The translations under genes and the position numbers were made by a program. From assembly GCA_963663525.2 (NCBI GenBank), contig CAXXHC010000001.1:2170001-2234000 (forward strand): a DNA stretch of 64,000 nt, in the 5' to 3' direction. The stretch is from G963663525 sp963663525. GTDB lineage: Bacteria > Myxococcota_A > SURF-8 > G963663525. The notes beneath the pieces were generated by a model. That model had not been told where the DNA came from. It did no database searches and saw only the letters and a list, made by a program, of their open reading frames with translations. Positions 16,370 to 24,925 of the stretch are shown one piece after another; position 1 is the first letter of the stretch; the number at the start of each line of letters is the position of its first letter.

Positions 16370-16801
16370 TCATTCAAAACGCTTGGCGAGATTGTTCAGC
16401 ACCATGTCCCAGGCTTTGTCGAAATATCGATACCCTTCGACCCATTCTCCACCGGTTTTCCATCCGCTTTGCACGAACTCCACCATGGTTTCGCCGTTTG
16501 CAATGGGTGTGAAAGACAAATCCACGCGGGTATGCTCGTTTCTGATTTCCGGCAGCGTCGGAGGAAAATTCCAACTGAAGGCGAGCTTTCCGGGCTCTTC
16601 CATCGCCAGAATCTTGCATCCCTCGCTTCCCTTCGAGCCTTCGGGCGCGTCGGAAAGGAAAAGCATCTCAAAGGCTCCGCCGACCTTCGGTTCCAGGCGA
16701 ACCTCGGGGGCGAAAAACGAGAGCAAGCCCTCTTTCGTCGTCCAACATTTCCATACTTCCGCAACCGGGGCGGCAACCTTGACCTGCTTTTTCAGTTCCA
16801 T
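16370..16801 (-). CDS. SRPBCC (AHSA1-like) domain protein
   Basis: A 143-residue cytoplasmic protein filling one SRPBCC/START-like domain of the activator of Hsp90 ATPase (AHSA1) type. ATG at 16801 follows AAAGGAA by 7 bases. Recognisable pieces are the start (ELKKQVKVAAPVAEVWKCWTTKEGLLSFFAPE), the strand LAFSWNFPP, DLSFTPIANGETMVEFVQSGW and the closing helix DKAWDMVLNNLAKRFE. The fold makes a deep hydrophobic ligand pocket. The ligand is unknown and the neighbours offer no guidance. Confidence 0.85.
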   Translation of the reverse strand: MELKKQVKVAAPVAEVWKCWTTKEGLLSFFAPEVRLEPKVGGAFEMLFLSDAPEGSKGSEGCKILAMEEPGKLAFSWNFPPTLPEIRNEHTRVDLSFTPIANGETMVEFVQSGWKTGGEWVEGYRYFDKAWDMVLNNLAKRFE

Positions 16802-16880
16802 GTGTGGATTCCTTTCCCATGGTCCATTCATTCCCACTATACAATGAAACAATTTCAGGTGTGGAGCAAGCCCCAGGATA

Positions 16881-17092
16881 GGGCGGAAATTAAATTAGTG
16901 CGAAACATTATAAAAGCTTATTCCAAGGAGAAAAAACGTAGGGGCGAGTGTAGTGAACAAAGTGAACGGAGCTCCCCAAAAACCGAAAAACTCTGTCAGA
17001 ACGGGGGGCTACAGTCGCTATGCTCCTTTCACCCGCCCCTACATTCATTCTCCCTTTTTTGAGGTTTCAAACGAAAAAACAGATTTTGCACT
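16881..17092. repeat. Dispersed repeat C, copy 1 (about 212 bp)
   Basis: A 212-bp non-coding block that recurs at 42955-43166 in the same orientation with only about ten differences. Inside it, GTAGGGGCG.GTG near 16938 is inverted as CAC.CGCCCCTAC ending near 17042. No ORF is shared beyond chance frames. It is followed 24 bases later by the inverted-repeat element at 17116. Confidence 0.85.
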
Positions 17093-17115
17093 ATTTTCAT
17101 TTCCTTCCGTTCATG

Positions 17116-17319
17116 CCGGGTGCATCACAAAATGTAGCGAATAGGCCCAATGATATTGAAGCATTCATTCATTTGGTTGTAGCGGCGAGGCGTAAGCCCG
17201 CCGAAAAGGGAGATTGGGGGCTTAAAAGCAACTTTCAAAAGGCAAAAACGGCGGGCTTACGCCTCGCCGCTACGAAAAAAGAGGATTTTACGAAAGTCGC
17301 TATATTTTGTGATGCACCC
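17116..17319. mobile_element. MITE-like element with inverted ends and 7-bp flanking repeat
   Basis: Left end GGGTGCATCACA followed by AAATGTAGCGA; the right end is its inverse, TCGCTATATTT followed by TGTGATGCACCC, with one mismatch in 23. The 7-mer GTTCATG stands directly outside both ends (17109-17115 and 17320-17326), as a target-site duplication would. Inside is the perfect 25-bp palindrome of repeat D. It encodes no transposase, so it would need one in trans. Confidence 0.65.
17179..17273. repeat. Palindromic repeat D, copy 1
   Basis: GTAGCGGCGAGGCGTAAGCC followed by CGCCG, inverted exactly at 17249-17273, with about 45 bases between the arms. It lies within the element 17116-17319. 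A shorter-loop copy is at 20773-20843. Confidence 0.8.
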
Positions 17320-17346
17320 GTTCATGACCCGAGGACGGAATCGGGC

Positions 17347-17374
17347 TTGCATTTTTCCTCCGATGCGTTATACT
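17347..17374 (+). promoter_or_regulatory. Candidate promoter for the 17412 gene
   Basis: TTGCAT (17347-17352), 16 bases, TATACT (17369-17374). A transcript from about 17381 would begin some 30 bases before the ATG at 17412. The -35 starts about 20 bases after the flanking repeat of the MITE-like element. Confidence 0.5.
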
Positions 17375-17411
17375 AACTATAAATTTCCGCAGAATGGATT
17401 CGGGTACGTGT

Positions 17412-17975
17412 ATGGCGAAAAGCAAAGGGAAAAAAAACAAGGCGTTGGCTCGAAAAGCCAAACTCGTCTTGAAAATCGGCCTCGTGCTGGTGGCGCTCTG
17501 GGGACTGGGCGCGGTGCACATCGAGGACGACACCGTGCTCGGACATCTGGACGATCTCCTGAATACGCATACCTTTCAACCCGCCTACGACAAAGTGACG
17601 GGGCTTTTCGGGGTGGCCCGTTCGGAGTTTTCTGCGAAAACCCGTGACCTGGGGAATCGCCTGGAAGACACGCGCGACAACGTTTCGAAAAAGGTGGAAT
17701 CCTTTCGAGAAAGGAAGCAGAACGCTCGGAAACAAATGTCGGGAACCCGCAAGTTTCCGCAAGGTACAAGCCTACTGCGCAACACTCATGGCTCCGCCGA
17801 ACCTGCCGATTCCACATCGGAATCTCCTCAAACGGAAAAAAATACGGATTCTTCTGTTGCCAATTCCCCTGCAAGCGGTATAGAGTTCTCCAAGACACCC
17901 CAAGCGCCGCTCGGCGACACTTCATCCGATGACAACGCCATGTTGGAGGCGATCATCGACCAACATGCGGAATAA
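17412..17975 (+). CDS. Hypothetical single-pass membrane protein
   Basis: A 187-residue protein of unknown family. A very basic N-terminus (MAKSKGKKNKALARKAK) precedes one membrane helix (LVLKIGLVLVALWGLGAVHI), then a helical, partly coiled-coil stretch (SEFSAKTRDLGNRLEDTRDNVSKKVESFRERK) and a disordered Ser/Thr/Glu-rich tail. The topology is probably cytoplasmic N-terminus and periplasmic tail. ATG at 17412 is chosen because the basic segment starts there; ATG at 17394 in frame is possible and neither has a strong ribosome-binding site. It lies 40 bases before the RND-type gene and is likely co-transcribed with it. Confidence 0.6.
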   Translation: MAKSKGKKNKALARKAKLVLKIGLVLVALWGLGAVHIEDDTVLGHLDDLLNTHTFQPAYDKVTGLFGVARSEFSAKTRDLGNRLEDTRDNVSKKVESFRERKQNARKQMSGTRKFPQGTSLLRNTHGSAEPADSTSESPQTEKNTDSSVANSPASGIEFSKTPQAPLGDTSSDDNAMLEAIIDQHAE

Positions 17976-18015
17976 CCGCAGTCCTTCCGATCCTTCCCAG
18001 CTTCACAGGTCCGTC

Positions 18016-20724
18016 ATGATAAAGTTTCTCGAACGTTGCAGCGAGATGTGGTCAGGCATTGCAGCCCTGTGCCGTCGTTTTCCTTACTTTTTTCTGGCCC
18101 TTACCGTGATTCTCACATTCTACGCCCTGTGGGGCACCGGGCGTATCGTCTTCGAAGACGACCCCACCGCCTACATTCCCGAAAGCGATCCGGATGTGGC
18201 GCATTGGCTGAATTTCACCAGGGATTCCGGTTCGTTGCGGACCTTGATCGTCGGCCTGGAAGATACCGGGGACCGTCCGTTCGACGAAGACACGTTGCAC
18301 CGGCTCAGTTCGATCACCAAGAAAATCGAGGATTTGAAGAAACAGGGCGTTCGTTCCGCACGCAGCCTCACCAACGTCAGCACGATCCGGGAGGGAGAGG
18401 ACGGCATCCTCCACGCGGATTTGATGCTTAGCCAGTTCCCGCGCACCGAGCGGGAAACCGAACGTCTCAAAAAACGCATTCTGTCGGACAGCCAGGTGCC
18501 CGGCAGTTTCGTCAGTCGCGATTTCAAAGCCTACAATATTATCGTTCGAATCGACGAGCAGGCCAACCTGGCCCAGGTGGCCCAGATCGTCATGAAGATC
18601 ACCGAGGCCGAGCGCGGACCGCTGAAAGCCTATTATTTCGGCGGTCCTTTCGTGCAGTTGCAGATCGTCAAGCGCGTACTCGACGCCCTGCCGTGGCTGG
18701 TTCCCATTTTTGCGCTCGTGCTGGTGGCGGGGGCGTTCTGGTCCGCCCGCCGTAAATGGCAATTGGCGTTGATGGCCATTGCCGTGGCGATTCCTTTGTT
18801 GTGGTGTTTCGGACTTCACGGCTTGCTGGACATGAAAATGGACAGCACCAGCGGCGCGGCGGCGATTCCCCTCGTTCTTTTCGGTGCGATCACCTTCGCC
18901 AGCGCTTCGCGCAAGAAATTCAAGCAGGAGGATTCCGTCTCCAACCGGCCCGTGTTTCCCGCAGCGGATATGGGCAAACTGATGATTTGCGCGGGCATGT
19001 TCCTGCTGCTCTCTTTTCTGCCTCTGGGGCATTTGAATTCCTTCGCCTTTTCCGGAGCTTTGGGACTTTTTTGTCTGATGCTGTTCGTTCCCATCGGTTT
19101 TCTACCGCTTCTGACAGTACTCAGCCGCAATGCCGAGCGAAGCCCCTACGTCGTGGCAAACGTGCGCGCCATACGGATTTCCCCGAAGAAAAGCCTCGTG
19201 CTGGCGTTGGCGATCGTGCTGGCTTTTTCGGTGTTTTTGCCATCGTTGCGTATTTACACGGACATGGAAGACCTGTTTTCTGCCAACTCCCCCACACGGC
19301 AGGCCAATCGCTTTTTCGACCGCTATTTCGGGGGATCCGTCTATCTGCAAATCGATTTCAAGGCCGACATGCGCGCTCCGGCGAACGTAAAACGCGTGGA
19401 AGAGGTCGAGGAACAACTGATGGCGCTGGATGACATCACCGACGTGCGTTGCATCGCCCAGATTCTGCGTTACCTGAGTCTTGCGATGAACCGTCGCGAC
19501 CAGATCCCCCCGGAGCGGGAACAGTTGAAAAACCTGTGGTTTTTCCTGGAAGGCAACGAGGATATTTTGCCGCTGGTGAGCCCGGAAAGGGATCGGGCCT
19601 TTTTGGTCGCACGCATTCGTCCGCAACGCTTCGCGGACTATCAGGAGGAACGAGCGTATTTCGATGCCCTCATACACCAGGCCGAAGAGGTCGTGCGTCC
19701 CTTGCATTTCGAAAACGCGCGGGGACGTCTCGTGCACCGGCTGAAAAACGTTGCGTCGATCTACAAACTGGACCTCGACGCCGTGGTTATCGAAAGCGCT
19801 GTCTCGAAAGCCGACCAACCGTTTTCGAACGCGACGAAAACCGCCGCCGTCAAGAACGTCCACGAATACCTGCAAAGCGACCTTTCTCCCCTCGATTTCA
19901 ACGAGGCCGAGAGCCTGCAACTGGCGCAGCGTCTTTTGGATGGAGCTACGGACGGAGAGTTGAAAGAGATTCTGCGAAATCTCGATGAGGACAACGATTT
20001 TTCGGACGACAGCCTGGATTCCATCGTCGCCATGTTGCATTCGCTCGAACGCAGGCAGCAGGAGGAAAGCCACGTTGCGGTTGTATCGGCTATGCTCCCC
20101 ATCCCGGAATCCTTGCCCAATGCTTCGGTGATCCGCTCCCGTATCGAGGGGCTTTTCTACGATTTTCTCCAACAAAAACGGACAAATTCGAGTCTGCCCG
20201 CGCAGCTTGAAGTCAAGGTTTCGGGCTTCCCCGTGGTCAAGCCGGGGATCGAGCACGAACAGATGGTCTACCTGTTTTTAGGGCTTGCTGCCTGCTTGTT
20301 AATCCTTGTTGGCTCTCTTCTTCCGTTGATTCTGTCCGGGAGCAGGAAATGGCTGATGCCCCTGTTGCTGGCCGTGATGATTCCCGCCGCCACGCTCGCT
20401 TTCGTGGTGCTCACGGGTCTGCAGATCGACTCCACGACCATCGCGATTTTCCTGGCTTTGCCGCCGCTTGGGGTGATCGTCAGCCAGGTCCGCACGAAAA
20501 ACGCACCGGACGTCGCGGCGGCGTTCCAGTCCACGCGCAAGGTGATGCTTACCCTGGCGGTGGCGTTCCTGACCTTCCAGATCGTGCCGGTATTGCCGAT
20601 TCACCGCCTGGGCTGGACCCTGACCTTCGCCCTCGCCACCTCTGCCGCCTTCTCCTGGATCGCGCAGCGGATCGAAATCCGCAACGGGGAAAAACCCGAT
20701 GAGGAAACCTCTGAAACGGTCTAG
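18016..20724 (+). CDS. RND/MMPL-superfamily membrane transporter
   Basis: A 902-residue integral membrane protein with the two-fold layout of RND/MMPL exporters: a helix near residue 20-40 (YFFLALTVILTFYALWGTG), a large periplasmic loop, five helices (about 225-390), a second N-terminal-type helix (SLVLALAIVLAFSVFLPSL), a second large loop and a final helix bundle (about 755-890). Motifs such as FEDDPTAYIPESDPDV and TDMEDLFSANSP after the first helix of each half are typical. ATG 18016 is preferred for its AGG 6 bases upstream; longer in-frame starts at 17929 and 17965 overlap the previous gene. The substrate is unknown; lipid or hopanoid export is common in this group. Confidence 0.85.
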   Translation: MIKFLERCSEMWSGIAALCRRFPYFFLALTVILTFYALWGTGRIVFEDDPTAYIPESDPDVAHWLNFTRDSGSLRTLIVGLEDTGDRPFDEDTLHRLSSITKKIEDLKKQGVRSARSLTNVSTIREGEDGILHADLMLSQFPRTERETERLKKRILSDSQVPGSFVSRDFKAYNIIVRIDEQANLAQVAQIVMKITEAERGPLKAYYFGGPFVQLQIVKRVLDALPWLVPIFALVLVAGAFWSARRKWQLALMAIAVAIPLLWCFGLHGLLDMKMDSTSGAAAIPLVLFGAITFASASRKKFKQEDSVSNRPVFPAADMGKLMICAGMFLLLSFLPLGHLNSFAFSGALGLFCLMLFVPIGFLPLLTVLSRNAERSPYVVANVRAIRISPKKSLVLALAIVLAFSVFLPSLRIYTDMEDLFSANSPTRQANRFFDRYFGGSVYLQIDFKADMRAPANVKRVEEVEEQLMALDDITDVRCIAQILRYLSLAMNRRDQIPPEREQLKNLWFFLEGNEDILPLVSPERDRAFLVARIRPQRFADYQEERAYFDALIHQAEEVVRPLHFENARGRLVHRLKNVASIYKLDLDAVVIESAVSKADQPFSNATKTAAVKNVHEYLQSDLSPLDFNEAESLQLAQRLLDGATDGELKEILRNLDEDNDFSDDSLDSIVAMLHSLERRQQEESHVAVVSAMLPIPESLPNASVIRSRIEGLFYDFLQQKRTNSSLPAQLEVKVSGFPVVKPGIEHEQMVYLFLGLAACLLILVGSLLPLILSGSRKWLMPLLLAVMIPAATLAFVVLTGLQIDSTTIAIFLALPPLGVIVSQVRTKNAPDVAAAFQSTRKVMLTLAVAFLTFQIVPVLPIHRLGWTLTFALATSAAFSWIAQRIEIRNGEKPDEETSETV

Positions 20725-20772
20725 ATTTTCGTGAGATAGAAACGACAACATCCCGAAATTACAGTAATTTAG

Positions 20773-20843
20773 CTGTAGCGGCGAGGCGTAAGCCCGCCGT
20801 TCATCCCTTCGTCTTTCGGCGGGCTCACGCCTCGCCGCTACAG
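20773..20843. repeat. Palindromic repeat D, copy 2
   Basis: CTGTAGCGGCGAGGCGTAAG followed by CCCGCCG, inverted as CGGCGGGCTCACG then CCTCGCCGCTACAG (one mismatch in 27) with a 17-base loop. It stands 49 bases after the RND gene and 117 bases before the end of the convergent kinase gene, so it may serve as a two-way transcription stop. Confidence 0.8.
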
Positions 20844-20959
20844 TTACACCGCATAGTCTTTTCAATTCTCACCGATACAGCAGACGGTTAAACCGTAGAC
20901 ATGCTCGATTTCATTATTTTTTGGGTCTTAAGAGTCAGTATTCGTTGTTGGATGATGAG

Positions 20960-22891
20960 CTAGGTTGAAATGGATTGTGCACCACTTTGGGAACGGGAAA
21001 AATGGTCGTTGAGGCGCTGAGCGAGCACCGGCAGGCGGATCGGCTTTTGGATGTAATCCAATGCGCCGTCTCGTAAAAGATCTTTTACATCTCCGGGATC
21101 GGCCATACCCGAAAAGATGATGACCTGCGGATTGGCGAGCAACTCTTTGATTTTATAAAAGGTTTTCGCTCCGGTCAATCCTGGCATGAGCATGTCGAGC
21201 AGGATCAGATCAAAGTCCTCCGGGCGTTCTTTCAGGATTTCCAGCGCTTCGAGTCCCGATTCGGCGGTTTCGACCTCGTACCCGAAACGTCCAAGTCCCA
21301 CGGACAACATGCGGCGGATGATTTCTTCGTCGTCGACGGCCAGAATTCGCCATGGATTGTCCATGCGGATGGCGTCGGACGAACTGATTTCGTAGGTTTT
21401 TTCCTGTTTGGGGAACAGCAACACCAACCGTTGTGCGGACTGGCCTTTTTTCTCGATCAGCACCTTGCATTGATGGGCTTGTACGATGTTGGCGGCTACT
21501 TGAAGGCTCACCCCGGAAACCTCGAAATCCTTCTTTTTGCCTTCCACGAGACGTTCGAACTGCTCGAACAGGGTGAATTCGCCAAGGTCACCTTCGACAC
21601 GGATATGCACTCCGATATACGCGCCCGGATCGATGTTTTTCCTGCGCACCCATTCGTTGGTGGGTTCCAGGTGATAGTCCTTGCAATCGAGCGTCAGGCG
21701 GGCATGTTCCAGCGAATCCCGCACCGCTTTCGAAAAGGAAACCAGCAACTGCTGAATTTGCTGGGGAATGCCGACGATACGACCGCTTTCGTGGGAATGA
21801 TAATCGGTAACTTCGAAGCCGCCCGAGCGGGGAATACCGGCTTTAATCAGTTTTGTGGCGTTTTTGACGACCGTACCCAAGTTCATGGGTTTGGGACTTT
21901 GCTCTCGACGTTCGGTGAGTGCGACGAGTTGCTTGGTCAGATCCGAAGCTTTGGCGCTGGTTTTGCTGATCGTCTCGGCGTACCGTGCGGCGGGCGTGTC
22001 TTTGGCGAGCATCTTGATGAGATCCGCATAGCCCATGATGCCGGCGAGCAAGTTGTTGAAATCGTGGGCGATACCTCCCGCAAGGCTACCGACGGCTTCC
22101 ATTTTCTGGGCGTTGACGAGGCTCTTTTGTGCCTTGACTTCCTCGGTGACGTCCCGCCAGATTTCAACGATCCAAGATTCTTCTTTTCGACCTTTGGTTT
22201 GCACCGAAGAAAAGGTGATCTGGAAGATGGTCGAACCCAATTCCGCACCGGTAATGAAGGGCTTGCTGCTTTGGTTGTTTTGTAGAACCAGTTCCACGAG
22301 TTCGCGCTCGGAAACGTTTTGTGCCGCATTTCCTTTGCCTAGGAGTTGATAGCGGATGCCGCCCACTGCCGGTTTCATATCCAAAATCCGGGACAACATG
22401 GCATTTTTGTAGACCGCTTCTCCATAACGATTGCGCACGCGAAGGCCTAGGGGCAGACGGTCGAACAAATCGGCGCCGATTTCCGCAACGGAGGACAGCC
22501 TGGGTCGCTCGGTCGGTGCGACTGGTGCGACTTCCTGACGTTCGTGGCTGTAATACGGAATGAGATAGGGAAGGGAAGGCAAAAGCTGCTTTCGAGGCAG
22601 ACACGGCCAGTGGTGTAGAAATTTTCGTTCAAGGTAGCAGGGGGTGTCGTCTCGATCGATAAAAACAAGGCGTGCGTTTTTGGGAAGAGAGACTTTCCAG
22701 TTGGCGAATTCAATGGCCGATTCACAATGGGCCATTTCCAAGGAAACAAATACAAAATCCACGGAATCGGTTTCCACGGTAGAAGTATCGGTCACCCATC
22801 GATGCATACCCTCCGGCCAGAGGGCGTTCACCCTTTCCAACCAGAATCGGGCGAACTCGTCTTGGTTGTCGATCAGCAATAGGTTGGTCAC
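20960..22891 (-). CDS. Hybrid sensor kinase with degenerate ATPase domain and receiver domain
   Basis: A 643-residue cytoplasmic signalling protein with GTG start. Residues 1-100 resemble a decayed receiver-like fold (TNLLLIDNQDEFARFWLERV). A PAS-like segment (about 140-250) ends in WIVEIWRDVTEEVKAQKSL. The H-box is intact (SLAGGIAHDFNNLLAGIMGY, His276). The following ATPase domain keeps the overall length and the stretch SLQVAANIVQAHQCKV, but the N-box reads QQLLVSFSKAVRDSLEHA without the essential Asn, and the DxGxG and GxGLGL loops are absent (RVEGDLGEFTLFEQFE, FEVSGVSLQ). The C-terminal receiver (about 513-640) is intact: Asp520-521, Asp566, Ser594, Lys616. It probably cannot phosphorylate itself. 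Confidence 0.88.
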   Translation of the reverse strand: MTNLLLIDNQDEFARFWLERVNALWPEGMHRWVTDTSTVETDSVDFVFVSLEMAHCESAIEFANWKVSLPKNARLVFIDRDDTPCYLERKFLHHWPCLPRKQLLPSLPYLIPYYSHERQEVAPVAPTERPRLSSVAEIGADLFDRLPLGLRVRNRYGEAVYKNAMLSRILDMKPAVGGIRYQLLGKGNAAQNVSERELVELVLQNNQSSKPFITGAELGSTIFQITFSSVQTKGRKEESWIVEIWRDVTEEVKAQKSLVNAQKMEAVGSLAGGIAHDFNNLLAGIMGYADLIKMLAKDTPAARYAETISKTSAKASDLTKQLVALTERREQSPKPMNLGTVVKNATKLIKAGIPRSGGFEVTDYHSHESGRIVGIPQQIQQLLVSFSKAVRDSLEHARLTLDCKDYHLEPTNEWVRRKNIDPGAYIGVHIRVEGDLGEFTLFEQFERLVEGKKKDFEVSGVSLQVAANIVQAHQCKVLIEKKGQSAQRLVLLFPKQEKTYEISSSDAIRMDNPWRILAVDDEEIIRRMLSVGLGRFGYEVETAESGLEALEILKERPEDFDLILLDMLMPGLTGAKTFYKIKELLANPQVIIFSGMADPGDVKDLLRDGALDYIQKPIRLPVLAQRLNDHFSRSQSGAQSIST

Positions 22892-23310
22892 GACGATCTC
22901 TTTTCTACCTGAAACCTCATTTCATTCGTGTCGTGGTTATAAACTGTTTAAACGGACGCCTTCGTCCCCCTAAGTCGGCCATTCTCCTATAAGACGTATC
23001 ACATAGGAATCAATAGTTATCGCTACTCTTATTCTTACGTTCTATCGTTTTTACATACCCTGTCAATGTAAAACATCTTTTTTATAGTAATATTTAACCG
23101 TTTGAAAATAAAGCAAAAAAACAGTGACTGTCAACACTTTTATCTATCGGGATATAGCCTTTTATGATTAAAGTGCCGGTTTTATTTTGTAAATCCGCCG
23201 CCCCTCGTCAGAAAACATGCGTGGACTCTCGTCCTTTTGTTTTCATTACAAAGCGGCGATCATTCTTTTCTCGAAGAGTTGAATTTTGCCCTATCCGGAA
23301 GTTGTGGACC
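22892..23310. other. AT-rich intergenic region, no gene seen
   Basis: About 420 bases clearly richer in A/T than the surroundings between two minus-strand genes. It contains a short GGACG-cctt-CGTCC hairpin near 22954 and poly-A/T runs around 23080-23120. No convincing reading frame, repeat or known RNA was recognised. It must hold the promoter of the kinase gene. Confidence 0.5.
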
Positions 23311-24585
23311 TCACTGGTTGCGATACGCTTTGTATTGCTCTCTCTCGGCTTGTGGGAGACGGTTGGTCCTGCGATCGAGCCCCCGCAGGATTTCGTTGCC
23401 GAGATCGATCACCGCGAGTCGTGCCCAGTCGTCGATGTTTCCCGGATCCGACTTTTTCACCCGGCCCACTTCTCCAGCGTTGTAATGCTTGGCGACCAGT
23501 TCCAGAAAATCGACGTCTCCGGTACGGGTAATGGTTCCGGTGACGATCAATTCTCCCCCGTAATCGTTGAAAAACTGCGTGGCGTGGCGAGGGGAATACG
23601 TATCGGTTCCGGTGTCGATCACTTTCGAATACCGCCACAATGCGTTGATCTGTTCTCTCATGGCCACTTTGAGCTTGGCGGCGTCTGCAACGCGTTGACC
23701 ACCACTTTTGTCCTCGATCTGATAAATATGCGAAAGCATCGCGAAGGAGTGGCTCGGCGAGTACGTCGCCTCAAGCTTCATCGGTCCGACAACGGTGGTT
23801 TTCAGTCCCACGCCATAGGATTTGTTGATCGCTCGCGAGAGCCCGGCGACAGTCGTTCCCGAAAACACGAGGCTTACCTGGCCTTTTTCCGGGTCGAGAT
23901 TTCGAACCCGCGCCTCCGAAACGACGTCGATCAGTGGAAAATGAAGCAGCATGTGGTCGAAATGGTCTTTTGACGGCAGACCGGAGATGAACACCTGAGC
24001 CACGTTTTCTTTCGACATCGTGGCGTGGGTTTTGATGGAAATCAGCATCGTCATCGGATTGACGATTTTCTTCAATGCTTCCTGGGTGGCTAGGCTGGCG
24101 GTTCCAGCCTTGGCATAGGACGACTGGGTCAGGGAACCGTACTCGCGTTTCTCGTCCACGCGGAACATCTTGAGTTGGACTTTCACCTGATATCCCACGG
24201 TTTTCGCTTTTTTCCGCCGTTGTTTGTCCTTGACTTTGGCCGTGGAATCCACTGTGGCGACGAACACGATATCCGCATCGGTTGGGCCGATGGCTTCGCA
24301 GAAGCTGTCCTTCATCATGGCTTCGATATCGCATTGCTTGGCGATCGCTTTGGCCTTGGTTCCTTTGATCGCGCGAAACCCGATCTTGTGCAGGTCCGCC
24401 TGCATGGCGTGTTGAAGCATATCCAGATCGGTGACTTCCCCGTCGATGCGTTCTTCGACGATCCAAAGCAGCGAAAGCTGATCCGCAAGGATTTTCGGCT
24501 GCGGCTTTTGGGGAGCCGTAGTGGCCGAAATCAGGAAAGGAATGCAGAAAACTACGAACAGGACGGGAAGCAGACGGCAATGCAT
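23311..24585 (-). CDS. Secreted protein of unknown function (FlgT-like layout)
   Basis: A 424-residue exported protein. ATG at 24585 follows GAGGAGG by 7 bases. The signal peptide (LLPVLFVVFCIPFLISA) has no clear lipobox. The N-terminal domain begins LLWIVEERIDGEVTDLDMLQHAMQADLHKIGFRAI and continues ADIVFVATVDSTAKVKD...YQVKVQLKMFRVDEKR, a pattern seen in CsgG/FlgT-like periplasmic proteins that sense or build secretion structures. The C-terminal half repeats a similar theme (GGELIVTGTITRTGDVDFLELVAKHYN). I do not recognise the family with confidence, and no flagellar or curli gene is nearby. Confidence 0.65.
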   Translation of the reverse strand: MHCRLLPVLFVVFCIPFLISATTAPQKPQPKILADQLSLLWIVEERIDGEVTDLDMLQHAMQADLHKIGFRAIKGTKAKAIAKQCDIEAMMKDSFCEAIGPTDADIVFVATVDSTAKVKDKQRRKKAKTVGYQVKVQLKMFRVDEKREYGSLTQSSYAKAGTASLATQEALKKIVNPMTMLISIKTHATMSKENVAQVFISGLPSKDHFDHMLLHFPLIDVVSEARVRNLDPEKGQVSLVFSGTTVAGLSRAINKSYGVGLKTTVVGPMKLEATYSPSHSFAMLSHIYQIEDKSGGQRVADAAKLKVAMREQINALWRYSKVIDTGTDTYSPRHATQFFNDYGGELIVTGTITRTGDVDFLELVAKHYNAGEVGRVKKSDPGNIDDWARLAVIDLGNEILRGLDRRTNRLPQAEREQYKAYRNQ

Positions 24586-24756
24586 CGACGAACCTCCTCG
24601 GATCGTGGTGGCCGAGGCCGAAAAGTGGCAACTCAGGGCATAATCGCGCCCAGCCTAGCACATTCCCCTCGAACGGGGCAAGAAGGTTTCAAGGAGGAAA
24701 ATGTCAAATGGACGAAAACACCTGACTCATCCCCAGTTTTTCAACCAAGAGGGTAA

Positions 24757-24860
24757 ACGCTCATGGAGAGTGATTTGCGAAGCAAATTGTATCGAACCAT
24801 AGCATTTTTGTACGGATTCCTCGATACACCGCCCTTGCGGGCGGCACTCGGAACGAGCGG
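24757..24860 (+). repeat. Dispersed multi-hairpin repeat E, copy 1
   Basis: About 104 bases that reappear inverted at 42817-42912. Stems: CGCTC with GAGCG outermost, GATTTGC-gaa-GCAAATT, TGTATCGA with TCGATACA, and CCGCCC-ttgc-GGGCGG. The surrounding gap 24586-24925 holds no gene. Confidence 0.75.
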
Positions 24861-24925
24861 ACTCATCATATCATTGGTCAGGTTAGATTTTCATAAGGCT
24901 GGGGACGGGTAAGCGAAAACACGAA

